Below, piece by piece: positions 12,001 through 27,000 of a stretch of 64,000 bases of DNA. Source of the DNA: Haemonchus contortus (taxonomy: Eukaryota > Nematoda > Chromadorea > Rhabditida > Trichostrongylidae); NCBI GenBank assembly GCA_000469685.2, contig LS997563.1, positions 17,778,757 through 17,842,756 on the forward strand. Reading direction: 5' to 3'. A model generated the notes under the pieces. It was not told the origin of the DNA and made no database searches. It saw only the letters and a program-made list of their open reading frames with translations. Position 1 is the first letter of the stretch, and each line of letters begins with the position of its first letter. A program made the translations under genes and the position numbers.

Positions 12001-15000
12001 ACGCGGAGCCGGATGTGATACCACAGTATTGGTTATTTCATCTTTTGAGACTAATTGCTTCTCATAGCACAGCCAAGGTGCACGTGGTTAGAGCATTCCT
12101 AGACGTTTGTTTCATTGAGCTTGAACGGAATATTGGCAAGCAGTTCATTTCTCATGAAGCTGACCATCTCTTCTCCAATGTTAAACGATTTTCTTCCAAA
12201 ACACCACCTTCCAAAGTTGAGCCGGCATTTGCGGCCATTCGATCAATAGTTAATGTTCAGGTGTCTGAGAATGGGCCGTTGGGTAATTTTTTTTTTCTTA
12301 TTACTCTTGAAGCGTCAGATGGAAATGGAGGACATGGACATGAAAACGAATCATCTTTCTAATGTTTCTACATCCCGATATAGTAGCGAGTTTGTGTCGT
12401 CATGTACAAGATGACTACCTTCTGGAAGAGCAAATTGTAATCCCATGGTTGTTTCGGAGCAAGTTTTCTCATCCAGATCCTAATATGTTTCTATGTCCCC
12501 ATCGTTATGCTCCCTCATCGTCAGTGCTGAGCTGTCTCAAGAAAGGGTGGCAAGAACTCGGTACCAATCACTCTCCGAACATCTTTTATGGATTATATTC
12601 ATCTACTTCTCCCTTCACATTACATTACCATATTGTGTCGGCACCCACGTGTCCCACTTTGGACTTCGATTCGCCAGTTTTACCTGGAAGGTTGAAACTA
12701 GAACTGCGTAAGGAAATCTGCTTCTGATTTCTAGGCTCTTATTGAACAACTATCTGTATTCTCATCTCGTCCGTATCACACACGAAGCGTAAAACACGCT
12801 GCTAATAGGCAGAAATAACGCTGGTATACAGCTATGAATGCGTCGTTTTGTCGGCTTTTACTTATTACAACCTCTCCCCCTCTGGCATACTTCTAAATTT
12901 GAACGTTCTAGGCTCACAGGCTTCGCGATAAAATTGGTTTGGTTTTTTAAATCCTACCTAAGAGACATCCTGTGCCCCTTTCTTTTTCCCCCTCCCCACT
13001 CTTCACGAATCATAGTAATCACGAACAAACATTACTTCTCTACTTTTCTAAAAAACCTTGTTTTCCGTGGAGTTGGCAGATTTCCTCGCTTTTTTCGCCA
13101 CCGATGTATTGTTTTCCTTTTACACTTTCGCTTTCCAGTTCAAAAAGCTGCCCCAGAATCATCATATACTGTGCCCTCGGAGGAACGAGTGCTATAGATT
13201 TCTGACCATGCACTCGATCACACACCACTCACGCAGCAACCAGCAAAATCTATTGGTAGGTTCATTCCGCGTAGGATGATTCCCTCACGATCTTTCTTCT
13301 CTGAAACCTCTCTATCAGTCGCTGCTACTAGTCTGCTATTCCCTAATATAATTTCAAGAAGGATCTTTTTTGCCAACTTCGTGAATTTTTCTAGCAACTA
13401 GTAGTGAAACCAGTGTCAGCTGTCTTGGTCTTCATTCAAATTTACCGTCAAAAGGCCAAGCTTATGTAAGAGCTAGGTTCCTGCGTAGTTGCGAAGCGTT
13501 CCTTCCTTCGGTTCATTTTTGGTTTGTATTCATGGTGCCTCGGAAATTGCGCGTCCACACTTGCGACTCCTCTGCTAAGACGTCCACGTTGACCTCAAGG
13601 AAATCCTCATTATGATTTTGAATGCAATGAATCGGTGGTCGACTCCTTTGATTCATGTCATCTAAGTCTCCCTTTGTCCTCACATGAAATGGTCTTGCTG
13701 TATTGCCAATATCCTCATCCCCACACACCAAGTGATCTTGAGACTACCCCATGCCTAGTGTTATCACCATCCCTGTCAGCTGGACAGAACGCTAAATTCA
13801 ATGTAGTACAGGTCATGTCTTGGAGTAGCGATCTTAGGGCCAAGCGAATGGTGATACAACGAGAACCTCTTGTTCCATCGTGCTACTACCATGTCTGTGG
13901 AACCCAGAGCCAGAGATATATATCACGGTTGACGGGAAATTGCAATATCACATATCTATTAGGTTGTTCGGAAAGGAATGCGCGTTTGAGTTCAAAAAAT
14001 TTTTTATTATAAAAATGAAACTAAACAAGATCAATTCAAAAGATATTTTCCATTACTATCGATGACTTGTTGTCTACGTTTACGCAAAGAATGGATTCTT
14101 CTTCTGAAGAACTCGGCCGGCTGCAACTCAAAGTAGTTGGACACCCTGAGTTGGACTTTTTCGCGGTTTTTGAATTTTCTCTCGGCCAAGGAGTGCTGCA
14201 TTGACCGGAGCAGATGGTCATCGGATGAAGTCAGGTGTGGGCTGGAAGGCGGATGAGGCAGGAAGTCCCTACCCCTACTCCTCAATTTTTTTCCAAGGTG
14301 GTTTTCGCAACATGTTGACGAGCGTTGTCGAGGAGAAATTTTGTCGACGTCGTTTCGACACCTTAACGACGCAGGGCTTGATCCACGCGGCTCAATTGGT
14401 TTTCGTAAATGTCCGACGTAACCGTTTGACCCGAATTCCGGACTTCAAACTACACTCAACCTTTGCTGTTCCTCCAAACACAGAGCATCACCTTTCTGCC
14501 GTGTGTATCCGGTTTCGTAGTGGGTTTTGGAGTGTCACCGGCGTCTATCCACTGTCCTTTTCGTGTTGTGTTGTCGAAGCAGATCCATTTCCCGTCTAAT
14601 GTAACAATAGAGTTGAAAAAACCGCTGTTCTTGGAGCGATTAAGAAGAATTTCGGCCATCCTCACTTGTGTTGCCTGGTCTGAGTCGCTTAGCTTGTGCG
14701 GTACCCATTTTCCGCACCTGTTCTTCTTGCCAATTGCCAGCAAATGTTCATGGATGGTAGAGTTTGAGCAGCCAACATGTGTTGATAGTTCTCGGGTGGT
14801 TTGGTGTGGATCCAATTTAATGACGGTCTTCAACACTTGGTTATCGACAAACTGGGGCGACTTCCAGTTCTTCGTCCTCGAAGCTTTCATTACTGTTTTT
14901 GAAACGCCGATACCATCGCCGACATCGGCTTTCTGACAGGGCTTCTTCGCCGTATACTTCAGATGTGGCACGATGAGATTCAGCAGCCGAGTTTCCTTGC

Positions 15001-18000
15001 TTGAAGTTGTGCCACGTGCAAGCACGCAAAAGTCATTTGTGATCAAGCACCTTTTGAACTTTTTTTTCCTAGAAAAAACAAAGTGGACATAGACAAAAGT
15101 ATAATAAAAGATGCGCGATGAAAATCTTCTCCTAATAAACAAAACCATTCTGAAAAATCTTTTTTAGAAGGGGAGAAATGAATGGACAAGGTTAGCGCGC
15201 ATTCCTTTCCGAACAACCTAATATTTTGGCGCGCCATTCCCCATTTCCAGCTAGTCGTTTCGCTCAACTTTTCCAATAAATCTTCACAGCACTACGAAGT
15301 ATGTCCTTAACAATAGGTGGGAACATGAACCCAAGTCTTTATGTAGCTGAACGGGTTCAGCTACATAAAGACTACATGTATAACTGTAATAGTTGCCGAA
15401 CTTCTTCTGTGAGGTAGCTTCGGCATCAAATTGATTAAGATAACAAACTGATACAGATTCATTGATTATCCTCTCCCTGGGAGCCTCCCTTCCAATATTC
15501 GGCCTGACAGTGCTCATTCGACTTCAACATCATATTTTCACGTTTTGATCAGAGTTCCATTCCATGCAATCTCGATGTTTGGAAGTTTGGAGTCGCCCTG
15601 TGGTCAGCTGAAAAGATCGCTCAACCTTTCTTCTGGAATGAACTCTGAGAACACACGGTGATATTGGCAGCGGCGTAGGTGAAGGGTTTCACCGATAGAA
15701 CCGTAAGGTAAGGCTATCGCTTCACTATAACGATAGTCTTGACTTACGAATAGTAGCCGCTATCTGTTGCTGTTCATCTTAACGGTGACCTTTAATTCGA
15801 GATTTAGTTATCAGTCGTATGGAGCTTGGAATGGTACTTAATAATATTGTGGCGTGATGATAACACCATTATCTGATGTTATAATCCATTGCTCTTCTAC
15901 AACTTCACTGATATGAATCATTGGTTGCGAGGCTCAAATCACTGTTGGTCGGATGAGTTTCAACGCGAATGATATCGATAGTGACCACTTATAGAGTTGC
16001 AAACCATGACACGTAGTGTTCTAACTTAGTGACATAGAATGAGTTAATTGTTCCTCTCACGGGTCAGACTCTAGACGACCCCTACCACTACGGTTGTCAA
16101 TTTTTGTCGGGCTAATCTAGTATCCCTTCTTATGTAGAATACGCTGAGCTTCAAGGCCTACTACCAGCCCTAATCATTTCTTATCAGCTCCTGGAACCAA
16201 TCATCACCAATCTCGTCCCACCATCACACTATCACACTGACAAGGCTCTGCTTTCATCATGGAGGGCGTAACAGAGCATCTGTCACATCTCATTTGTATA
16301 ACCTCTTTGAGGCCCAGGGTTTCATTATTGCCTCGAAGGACATAACAGTACCAGTGCCTCTTTCCTCCCAAGGCTTTTTGTCCTTCGTCTGAAGATTTGA
16401 AACCTTCAAGCCGAAAAAAAGTAGGCGCGGGTTTCTCATCGAACCACAAATATCTTAGCACACACAAATCAAGAAAAAAAACTTACCAAATACTGTATAG
16501 TAGTAGGATATTCTGTCCGTTTCAGGTGTCATTCGCATTCTCAAATGCTTCCACGGCGTACATGGTCGTCACGTTAGGATCCTTATCTGTAACCTTGTCC
16601 CTAATGCTGATGACGTTTTGCTTACAGGTAAGTAGTTATGCTGATTCTTCCCTAAATCCATTCATCAGTTTGATAACATTAATCTATCAATTTATTTGGA
16701 TGAACATGCTTGATTTCAGCTCTTTGGACTCGACTCACCTGATCTTGCTTACGCTGACCGCTTAACGCGAGATTTTTTCGTTCTATTTCCGCCGTTCGCC
16801 CTCGGGCGTGGCATACTTGATGTTGTATTGAATGACTATTACAACAAGTACGCGAGCTATTTTATAATAAGATTTGGGATTAACAGGAATGTATAGTTGT
16901 GAGTGCTATACATCGTACTTTGTCAATACATTTCAGTTTCTATGCCTTCACTGGGGAAAGCGGAAAAGTACGAAGTGCTATGATGAACGGAACGCTTGAC
17001 AGGTACATTGTAGGAATGACGGTGACTGCCTCTGCCTCCACTTTGCTTACACTCCTACTATCTCATTTCCACGGCATGTAAGTTCTTAATCCAGTTTCAT
17101 TTTGTTTTGAGAGGATTTTAGAGGAGATTCTGCAAGGCCAACTTTGAGTAACATGTTCTTCGGTAAACGTAAAGATTTAAGGGATTAAGTGAAGTTTCAA
17201 AAGTGGGTATTTCTTGAGCATATCGGGAAATGGCTGTGGCTGTGGAGAAAAAATGGTCTTCAAAATGTTCCGAATGAAAAACTAGTTGCAACGAAGTCCA
17301 ACCTCAAGATAACTAACTAGATAAATGTATTTTTCGTTCCGAAAAAATCAACTAAACCTATTTTTCGTTCAGAAAAATCAGCAAGCCATTTACCCTTCAC
17401 TTATTAACTGAAGGTCATACTCTGAACTACCATGAAGGACCCAAAGCATACCTTAGAGGGTCGTGAATAAAGATGCAACGATGCAAAAATAATTACTAGT
17501 TGATTTTGCCAATTTTTCAGTGAGACGTGAATTTGAATAGATTTGGAATTTGAATATCATAACAAGATATAAGCACGTGCATTATCAGGATAGCGCCGTA
17601 AGATGCTATTGGATAATATTAGGTTTTTCGGATATCGACGAGACTTTCAACTCAAACTTACATCACAAATTTTTCTATAGCAAGTCTTGAAATCCTTAGT
17701 TTTTGCTTCTGCCTCGAGGTTGGTAGGTGGAAATATTTATTCTGGCCGACGTTCCGACGGACTCGTCGTTTTCAAAGGTCTGAAAGTGGTTCAAAGCTTT
17801 TTGATTGCAGGCTACCACACCAAGCACCTCTTCCGCTCTAGCGTTTCTGACGTTATATCAGGAATGCACAGAAAATGACCGAAATCCAAAAGATAAGCTC
17901 ACCTTACTTCAACCGCGAAGTGTAACCACGCTACACGGTTACTACATTAGTAGCGAATGATCTTAGTCTGCTGTCCTTATGCAATAACTTTACTGCATAA

Positions 18001-21000
18001 GGACAATATAGGACAGGGATAATATATATATATATATATATAGCATATATATATATATACCAGTTGAGCTGGGCACGGCATCGTGCGCGTTTCATGACCT
18101 TCGATAAGAGGACTCCCTCAGAGCTAACTCTGAGCGGATGTATTCTAGTAGCTCAGAAGTGGAGTCCATCAACAGTGGATTAATAACTACTTTTTGTGCA
18201 ATAATCGGATCGCTTCTCCTTCAAATCGTAAAAATAGCCAGTCGCCTACGTTTCCTGCAAATTTGGATGCCCTGGTACAGCTGAAGGGGGGAGGGGAGTG
18301 AGTATTTTCGGCTAAACACACACACATACACTTCGTGAGCGCCTCACCCATCATGAATTTAGTTCGGCTCAACTTATTTGTTCAAAAAAGCAATTGGACT
18401 GCGCACGCTAATGCGTGCACCATATGCCCACTACCGCTTAGCTATGACCTGTTAGAGGACAAATATGAACAGTGTCGGTTGACTTCCCCTTTCATAACCG
18501 TTTCTCCATTAGGTGATATTCCCCAATTTGAACGATCTGATGCCGCTTTGTGGGTGTTGTTCTCCTAACACTAATAGGTGGTCGTGGAGTTGTTTCCATT
18601 CTGACCCTCTCGAGTTCCTAGGTGTTTGATTGTCCTGAGGCGAGTTGTGATTTTTAGTCTGTAACGTCATAAATAGTCTGGATATTAATCAACGGACCAA
18701 TATAAGGAGCCTTGACGTCGTCTTTCTATTTCATAACTGTTTCCTCACCGCGCTCATTTGACATTCACACTCTTCGTCGTGCCCACGTGACTTTTGGAAG
18801 GACCCACAAACGGGCATGCAAAAAGATACGCAAAATTACCGTTTTAAGTATAGAAACAGTCAGACCGCCCGGCTAACACCGGGCTTCCCTTCTTATGATA
18901 GAGTTGTGATAGACGGCAAACAGCACTCTCCTTCTTTGGAACGAATGATACTTTTTGGAAATAGGGCTGCAAAAGTTATTCAAAATGTGCCGATGCCTAT
19001 GCCTTTGATTAGAATCTGTCTGTCTCGATCTGTCGCTGTTGATTTTGAAAATAATGACCCATTAAGATTTAACTGGTAGTGCATTCAAAGCCTTGAATGG
19101 TCCTCATAAATGTTGTCGAGCCATAATATTACCATTATCAAATGTCTTCATGAATGTAGCTCCTTTTCTCTACAGATACATTAAATGAGAATCCAAGATT
19201 GTTAGCGGTCGGATGTTTTGCCATGAATGATATCAAAGCAGAGAACCCTGATCCTTCATTGAATCACAAACTTCGCTGGGTAGCGGTCGTAAGCAGGAAG
19301 TGAACCAAATTTCATAATCGGTCCCTATCTGTGCACTTACCCTTCTTGTCGAACGAAACATATAAAAGAATCAATGCTAGATCGTGAATAACAAAGGCGC
19401 TAGGATTCGATTGGTGATTGGATCTTGTTCTCTAAGGCCTCTTCGTCGTCAGTGCTCCTATCATCCCCCCTCTACTCCCACTGATTTTGCTCTCCAAGTC
19501 CACGGGATCAGGAATAATGGATTTTCGCTCAGGCGTTTATTTCGCACAAATCCCGCCTTCAGTGGGCGGGGTCCGGTCCTCCCACCTACCATAAGTGGTC
19601 CCATCCTGCCGCCTATACTCCTGCAAAGTTTGAACGCCCTCGGGCCAAATTAATATTTTGGCACAAACCCCGCTCCCTGTGGCCCGATCCTCCCACCTAC
19701 CATTAGTGTTCCCACCCTGCCTTGGGTACATCCTAATAAATTTTAACTCTCTAGGTTCACAGGAACACGGGTTATGATTTTCCCCTGAAACATTTATTTC
19801 ACACAAGTCCCCCCCCCCCTGTGGGCGGAGTCCGGTCCTGCCACCCACCATATGTGTTCCCATCCTGCCGCCTGTGCTCCTATCAAATTTGAACGTCCTA
19901 GGTCCATGGGGACAGGAGTTATGAATTTCCGTACAAACAGACAGACGGACGGACCGACAGACAGACGCGACCTACATGTCTGCCAAATTTGAACGACCCA
20001 GGTCCAATTTGACTGTTTTTGAGGAAGTTCCGCCCCCAGTGAGCGGAGTCTACACCTGTCACCTACCACTGGTTTCCCATCTCGCCACCTACATCTCTGC
20101 CAAATTTGAACGACCCAGGTCCAAATTGACTATTTTTGAGGAAACCCGACCCCTACTGGGCGGAGTCCACACCTGTCACCTACCATTAGTGTTCTCATCT
20201 TGCCATCTACATCTCTGATCAATTTTGAGTACTCTACGCTTAGGAGCAAAGGAGTTACAGATTTACCGCGAACTACACTATTCTTGCAAGCTCCACCCCT
20301 AGTGGGCGGAGCCTGGCTAGATCACGTGTACCCAAGGAGTTTGGCTCATTTTCCACTTGTTCATCCCCAGTCCCCACTTGTTCCAACCTGTCTGAGCTGT
20401 TCCACGTGTTTCGACGCCCTAGATACAGTGATAGTGATAAGATAGTTACATTGATACGGACATACAAACATACAGAAAAACGGACATTTGTGGTTTATAT
20501 ATAGTAAGGATAGCATATATATATACATATATTTATATATATATATATAATACATATATATATATATATGCTCCGGCAGACACGAATTGGCCGCAATCGA
20601 GCACTCTCTTTTCGACGTTGTTGGAGACACTCACCTGGCGGGTTCATACCTCCATCGAATTTGCCGAAATACGAAATAGATTCATTTTCTACCCGACGTC
20701 AATGTAAGATCATAAAATCCGGAGTTTTTGGCCATTCGAATGAGTGTTGCAGCGAGCCGGTGCGCACAATGTGTTCCGAATCCATTATAACCTTGAATAA
20801 AAAGAACTATCACAGGAATCAAAAATAAAAGGAAGTCAAACACACAGCAAAACGCCGGGAACAACACGGAACCAAAACTGTCCGGATTACTGTTCAAAAT
20901 TCGTAGTTTCGGAAGCCTGATTCATATCCGAAAACCTAATATAATAGTATATTATAAGGTGTTAAAACAAAGAAGTTGAGGAGAAAATTTCGAAAACATA

Positions 21001-24000
21001 CTCGTGGTGTCGAGCCGTTGCGGTGGAAGCGATTTTGAAGAAACCTGTTCGACAACCAAATTGTAGGAAGAGCTAAGATAAGTAGGAAGAGCTCGTGGTA
21101 GGCAAATTTCCTATCGCTATCCCATTTCTTGACATGGGAAATAGAGCATGAGTCAGTTGCCGGTTTGGCCAATTTTCATCGACTCAACTTCCCATATCGC
21201 GGACCTGAACATCAACCTGACTTGCAAGTGAGTACGTCTGACTCACAATTTTTTCTGGTCAACCTGTACGCATTCTACACGGCCCACATTGTTGAGTGTG
21301 GCTGACACCTTTTTCTTCTGTTACCAGATACCTTTGCGCACTTATTTCCACTTAGTTAGAGAAAACGAGAGAACTTAAAACTTCAGGTGACAGCCGAGTG
21401 TTCAGGAGATTACGAGGGCCACCGCCTCTGGAGATCCAACCATCAGAAGATGAAACCGTCGAAAAAGAGTGGAGGCATGTGCGTTTACCTGATTTTATGG
21501 AACAGAATGTTATCAGTGTTGATTCCCTTGAAGTGGTAAGCTTTACATACATAATTGACCGGTATTTTTTTTGAAATAAGATATCGTAATTCCGCTGCAA
21601 AAGGAGAACTTATAAGCAGGTCAAAAGGACTGGGGTTGTTTTCAGGATGCATCCAATCTCAGTTTTACGATACTGGATTGCGTGTAGATAATAATATGCA
21701 TAAAACTTAGGTTTCTGAGAAGTCCTATTTCCTATTACATTATTGATTTCTTTTCAAGGCGTGTCTTGGCTCTCTCATACTTGATTTTTTCCTTTATTAT
21801 GAAGAGCTCATTTCCTTCTTTGGAACGTAAGATTAATTTGACTAGCTCTGACCATTAAGGAGAGGCTCATGTAACTCCTTCATATATTACAAAAATTAGC
21901 CCATTGATGCTACTCTACCATTCTGAGAAGCCGATTTCGTTACTTGCAGTAAAATTGATTGCTGCTACCCTTCATGTCCTTCTCTATCTCACTCTTCACC
22001 CCACTACAAAAACTCTTTCTTCGAACTTTAAAGTAAAGTTAGGTCACTGGAACTCTGCTCATGTGGGGATCCGCAGAAAACAACTGGAATCGTTCAAGTC
22101 GAGTCGATCGGACATTATGGATAGAGTAGTCATTGCATCGATTGCAGGCCTAGTTCAGGATGTCGTGCCAGTGCGAGAGGCTCATCATTGACTGCTCATG
22201 ACCTAAGACAAACTGCCCATAACGATACCGGGAGAGCGCGACATTGAGACCCGACTTACACTCCCTTCCCCCTACCTGGATGGTTGTCCTTCACTACAGG
22301 AATGTTGCCCTGAATAGACTTTGGTCTCTCTGTCATGAGAGTGGGCGAGAGAGTGGTCAAGCTCTTTGGAGATGAGCACTTACCTGAAAGAAAGGCTGAC
22401 GAATCCTGGGCAACACAGTGACCTAGAACGAACACCATGCTCACTCTCAATTGCATAAATGGGGAGCTGAGGGAAGCTCCGGCTGTAGATGGGAAAGAAA
22501 CGGTTGGTGTAAAGCCTGTGACCTGAAATACGGATTGAGGCAATTCCTCTTTGACGGGATTCTTTTTAGGAGTAAAAATTGATCCAGATATCTCGAAGCA
22601 TTTCTTGGATTGATTCATGTACTCTTCTAGGTGGGGACTGAGGGAGAGTAAGGCTGATAATGACCGTGTAAAAGTGATTCACCGAAATGACTCGAGACCG
22701 AAATAGGAAAAGCAAAGCCTTGATGAGAGCACGACCTTAAGCGCGACATTTCTGAAGCATACGAGTTCGAAGCCCTATAAGCAACAAATAGAGCACCACC
22801 ATTCAATCTATTGGAAGCTCTGATGGGAAGCAGAAAATAGCTCAAGGCAGAGTGCGTAGGTCACCAACCCATCTTGACTTCCTTCTCGAGCTTCTATTGC
22901 ATTTTTACCAGGCCTTCTCCGTGTTATAAAGATACGCCCTTAAGATCGCTGACTATTTCACTTAGAACTTAGAGGAACAAAACTTAATCATGAAAAAGTA
23001 TCAGCCACTCGCGACTGAATTTTCTTTTTGTTCAGTGCCACCGTTCTTCGATTTTCTCCAAGCCAGTTCACGCGGTACGCAATGTTTCGTGGGCAGCAAA
23101 ACGTGGAGAGTGCGTAGGGTTACTGGGTGAGGTTTACGCAAAATCAGAATGCTGTAAAAATTGCATCTCGAATGAACGAACACGTTCTCTGTGCCTGAGC
23201 TCACAATTCAGGTGTCAACGGGGCGGGAAAGACTAGCACCTTTCGAGTCCTCAGTGGCCAGCAAAGGGCGGATCGTGGAGTCGTCTTTCTGGAGCAAAAT
23301 CTGCTGACCCCTGGGTGAGTAGATATTCGTTTCAAACACACACACATTTTCGGGCTTTTTCATGGTTTACCTTAAGAGCTAGTGTGTTTACTCGGGTCGG
23401 TTACTGTCCCCAGTACGATGCATTGTACATGGATTTGACACCAAGAGAACACTTGGAGATATTGGCCGGTTTCCACGGTTACACCGGTTCTTCCCTTAGC
23501 CAGGTGAGTTTTCTTTTAAGACACGGCATTTTTCACATCTGATCCTTGTCAATCCAAGGTGGCTAAGTACTTAATGGAAGTCCTTGATCTTTCACTTTAC
23601 GCCAACACCAAGACAGCTGCTTTGAGTGGAGGAACGAAGGTACTATATCTTTCGCTGAACTTATGGACCAATACAAATTAATGATGTAAACTGAAAGATA
23701 CATTTACTTGGTGCGCCATTAGTCTTTCTAACTTCACCCCAGTGCCGCGATGGGTTGATCCGCCCCGCCGTAGTTTTTTTTCCTCCGTATTCGCGAGGCA
23801 GTGTCACTTTCGACAATTTAGCCCGCTTGAAGAATGTTCAGCGCTCAAAATGAAGGCACTCACTTAGCAAAATTACTCGTGAATAAGATGGGTGACCTAG
23901 TTCATCACCTCTACTAACTGTTGATCATTGATTTCCTTAAACGGGCGCCAGTAAAATCCCTCAGATAGGTGGTCGCCCTCCCTCAAGGGGCACGATGTAT

Positions 24001-27000
24001 AGCATTGCTTCGGTCTGAAACCCTCCTCAAGAAGAGTGACCATAGCGCTGGAGGTTGTCCTGGAGCCAGTTTGAAATCCCGAGCGTTTTAGTTAATAGTC
24101 GCCTCATTTCAACGGTTTCCTCGGTTCCTTGGCATGAGCAAAGTGATCGTTGATATGGCGTGTGTTAAAGCAGAAAGCACTGCCGTGTCGAATGATGAAG
24201 TTCCCAGTGTCGGATGTTCCCAACGCCGTACGTTTTCTTTCACTTAGTTTGGGAGCTAGGTCATCATTTTATCGACCGTGATACACGTATTCGGAACCTT
24301 CAGAAGACGCCCGAAAAAGTAATAGAATTTAGCGTAAGAGAAACACAAGAAATTATCTCGTTTTTCACTGACCTCGCCCTCCTGAGACTCGCAAGTCCAG
24401 AATCCGGGAATCGTCAGATTCGGCCAGCATTCGTTCTGCTCCCTATATTTACGGTCGGTATTTAAAGCACGATGCACCTGTGATGTTGAAGTTGGCCGTC
24501 TATTTTCACTTTTTTTTTACATTCGAAATGCAGCAATGAAAATTTGAGACGAGGTGCTATCGCTCTGCCGAACACCTCTCTTCACCATGACTATGAGTTA
24601 GTAGTAAAGAGCGGTGAAACTTTCTCGCGACGTTAATGAAGATTATTCAAACATCGAGTGGGAACACTCTGATTCTCCCTCAAATCGAGGAACGTAAGAC
24701 GTAACAGGTCATATTCTCTGACGACACCCCTACTCGTCTTAAGTCAGTGTGGATATGATCGCTCGTTCTGAAACCTCTTCTAAACACTGCCTCCTCGCTG
24801 TCCCCCATCCACTGTTCCGTCAACTCTGTTCAATTGAGTCTTGTGAGAATTCCGTTGGTTAGAGATGTGCGTTAGTTGCCAATGTCGCGTGAGTCTCCCT
24901 TTTTATAGAATAACACCGTCATACCAGTTTTCCACAGAACAGATAATTCACATTCCGACCTCGTAAAGGATTAGCTAGTGTTTCGGCAATTACTGGCGGA
25001 TAGCTCTTCAGATGTTATTATTTAAAAGTTATTATTGTTCGAACCTATATGGGCCGAGCGCTACCAAATTCTTCGTCAACGTGATGGCATGTGAAATTTT
25101 TTAATAAAGTACTTACGTAACGGCCTCTATCCTGCTCGAGGTGGTAGGTAAAAGGGGAAGTAGACGTGGTCATTCCCTCTCCTTCAAGATGCAATAATTG
25201 ATCCATCAGGACGGCGATGAGAGTCACATTGGTCTTTGGGTCTGCGGAGCTCCCGCAGCAATTGCAAACGCTATTCCCAGTCTCGAAGCTTCAGCCAGAG
25301 AAAGGCGAGCGTCGTCGGAGAAAGGCGCCTATTGGCAACCCTCATAGTCTTTGGTTCACTAATTTCATCGTGAGGTTGTTCAACGAGCCGGTTCTATCTT
25401 TAATGAATGTTTCGACCACAAAATCTTCCCCTAAATTTGAAAAAAAACGAAATGATCTTAAAGCTTCGTTTTCGATCTTCGCAGCTCTCTCCATCGAAAT
25501 ATAGCTTCTGCTGTAGACAAGGCAATCGTCCGATCCCGTGTAAAACCTGGAACAATAGCGACGTTTTTCGGTCAGAACATCCGTTGTTCACCACATGACT
25601 CCCGGTTCTGTCTACCACATAACTTCCAGAAAGGGCATGAGGAACCGCGTATTATCATAATGTTGTGGATCAACAGTTCGGAGAGTCTCCCACCCTGGTC
25701 ATTCCATTCGGTCCCCCGAGTCCCAATATGCAGTTCTTCAGCCGTTCTTTCACCGATCTGGACTTCAGGATAACCGACGATGACATGAAAAAAGTATTGC
25801 TTCGCTTGAAGAGTCTTCAAGTTCCACAGAAAATGCTCCCGGCCATTCTTCGTCGCTTAATCTTGATGCGTGGGTAACGAAAATCGTCCGAGCTGAGGAT
25901 GAGACATGTTTTTCAGTCGTAAACGTCCGATACGGGTTGTGAATTTCCGTGCGAACCTGTGCTCATGGCCATGTGCATGCTGACGACGACACCTACACGA
26001 CCTGCGCCTCCGAGATCGCATTTTTTGAAGAGCATTTTTTTGTCCTGAGTATGCTTTTGCGACGTGCAATGCTTTTTTGTTCCGGTCATTTTAACGAGTC
26101 ATTCTAGCTATCCCTAAACTCTGTCGTTCTAGCTTGCATGCTCAGATCTTCGATGCACACCTGCGGTGCATATCACCATCTTATTTCTTCCCATTCTAGT
26201 CAGCTCTGTTACGGTCTCACGATTTGAGGAGCCTCTCCTGAGTGGTTGTGCTCAACGCTGCCCTCTTGGAGGCTCCCTCAGATTCGTGGGAATTGCTTCC
26301 TACTTGCTCGTATGCAAGGTTCCAGCGATATGCGGGAAACTAATTGAACCTGTCCAGTTACGCATGCATGGATAGACCAGCGAGAAGAGAAGCTATGGTT
26401 CGGCCCAACACAACGGAAACAGGGACTATCTCCTGCGTCTCTAGGCAAGAGCAAGTACCGGCGGATTTCTACGTAGCCTGATCACGGCTAAAGACCCTTT
26501 AGTGAGAGAGATAGTTCTCAGAGAAGTAGGTTCATGAGACCCTATTCGTAGTTGATCTGATTCATAGTCATGTAACAGCCAGTTTCGCAGGACCATCAGT
26601 GGCATGCAGAACAAGTGTAGTGGAATAAGTTACCGGGGTGCCAACAAAGACCCTCTTCATGCAGTGCAGAATGTTCAAAGAACGAGCGAAAATTGAGAAA
26701 TATTTGGCTTCTTCAAGGTTCTTGGATATAAATGTTGACAGCAATGCAATTACTTCTTTTAAAGCGAAAACTATCCATAGCCCAAGCTCTCGTGGGTGAT
26801 CCCGCTCTACTTCTGCTCGACGAGCCGACAACTGGAATGGATCCGAAAAGCCGCACATTTATATGGCAGGTGTGTGCATTATAAAAGTAACAGAATAAGA
26901 TGGAGAAAAAACAATAGATTGGAATGATTGTATTTCAAATTTTTCATCGGTTACGACCACTAGTGAGGTTCGATCTTACCGTTCAACACTAGCAACTCGG

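Noticed and set aside
11916..12727. Two adjacent open frames of 148 and 121 codons
   Set aside because: No recognisable domain and no splice partners. The first crosses a poly-T run, and flanking ABCA exons join without it.
13635..14012. 125-residue plus-strand frame
   Set aside because: It overlaps the end of the mariner and has no recognisable content.
16204..16467. 87-residue minus-strand frame just before an ABCA exon
   Set aside because: No family recognised; an isolated frame in an intron.
18020..18058. Regulatory (TA)n palindrome
   Set aside because: Simple sequence in an intron; a microsatellite is the plain explanation.
19540..20330. CRISPR-like array
   Set aside because: Units are 100-140 bp and degenerate, with no constant short repeat plus unique spacers, and the genome is eukaryotic.
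22256..22618. 120-residue minus-strand frame
   Set aside because: Composition is ordinary and no domain or splice structure is seen.
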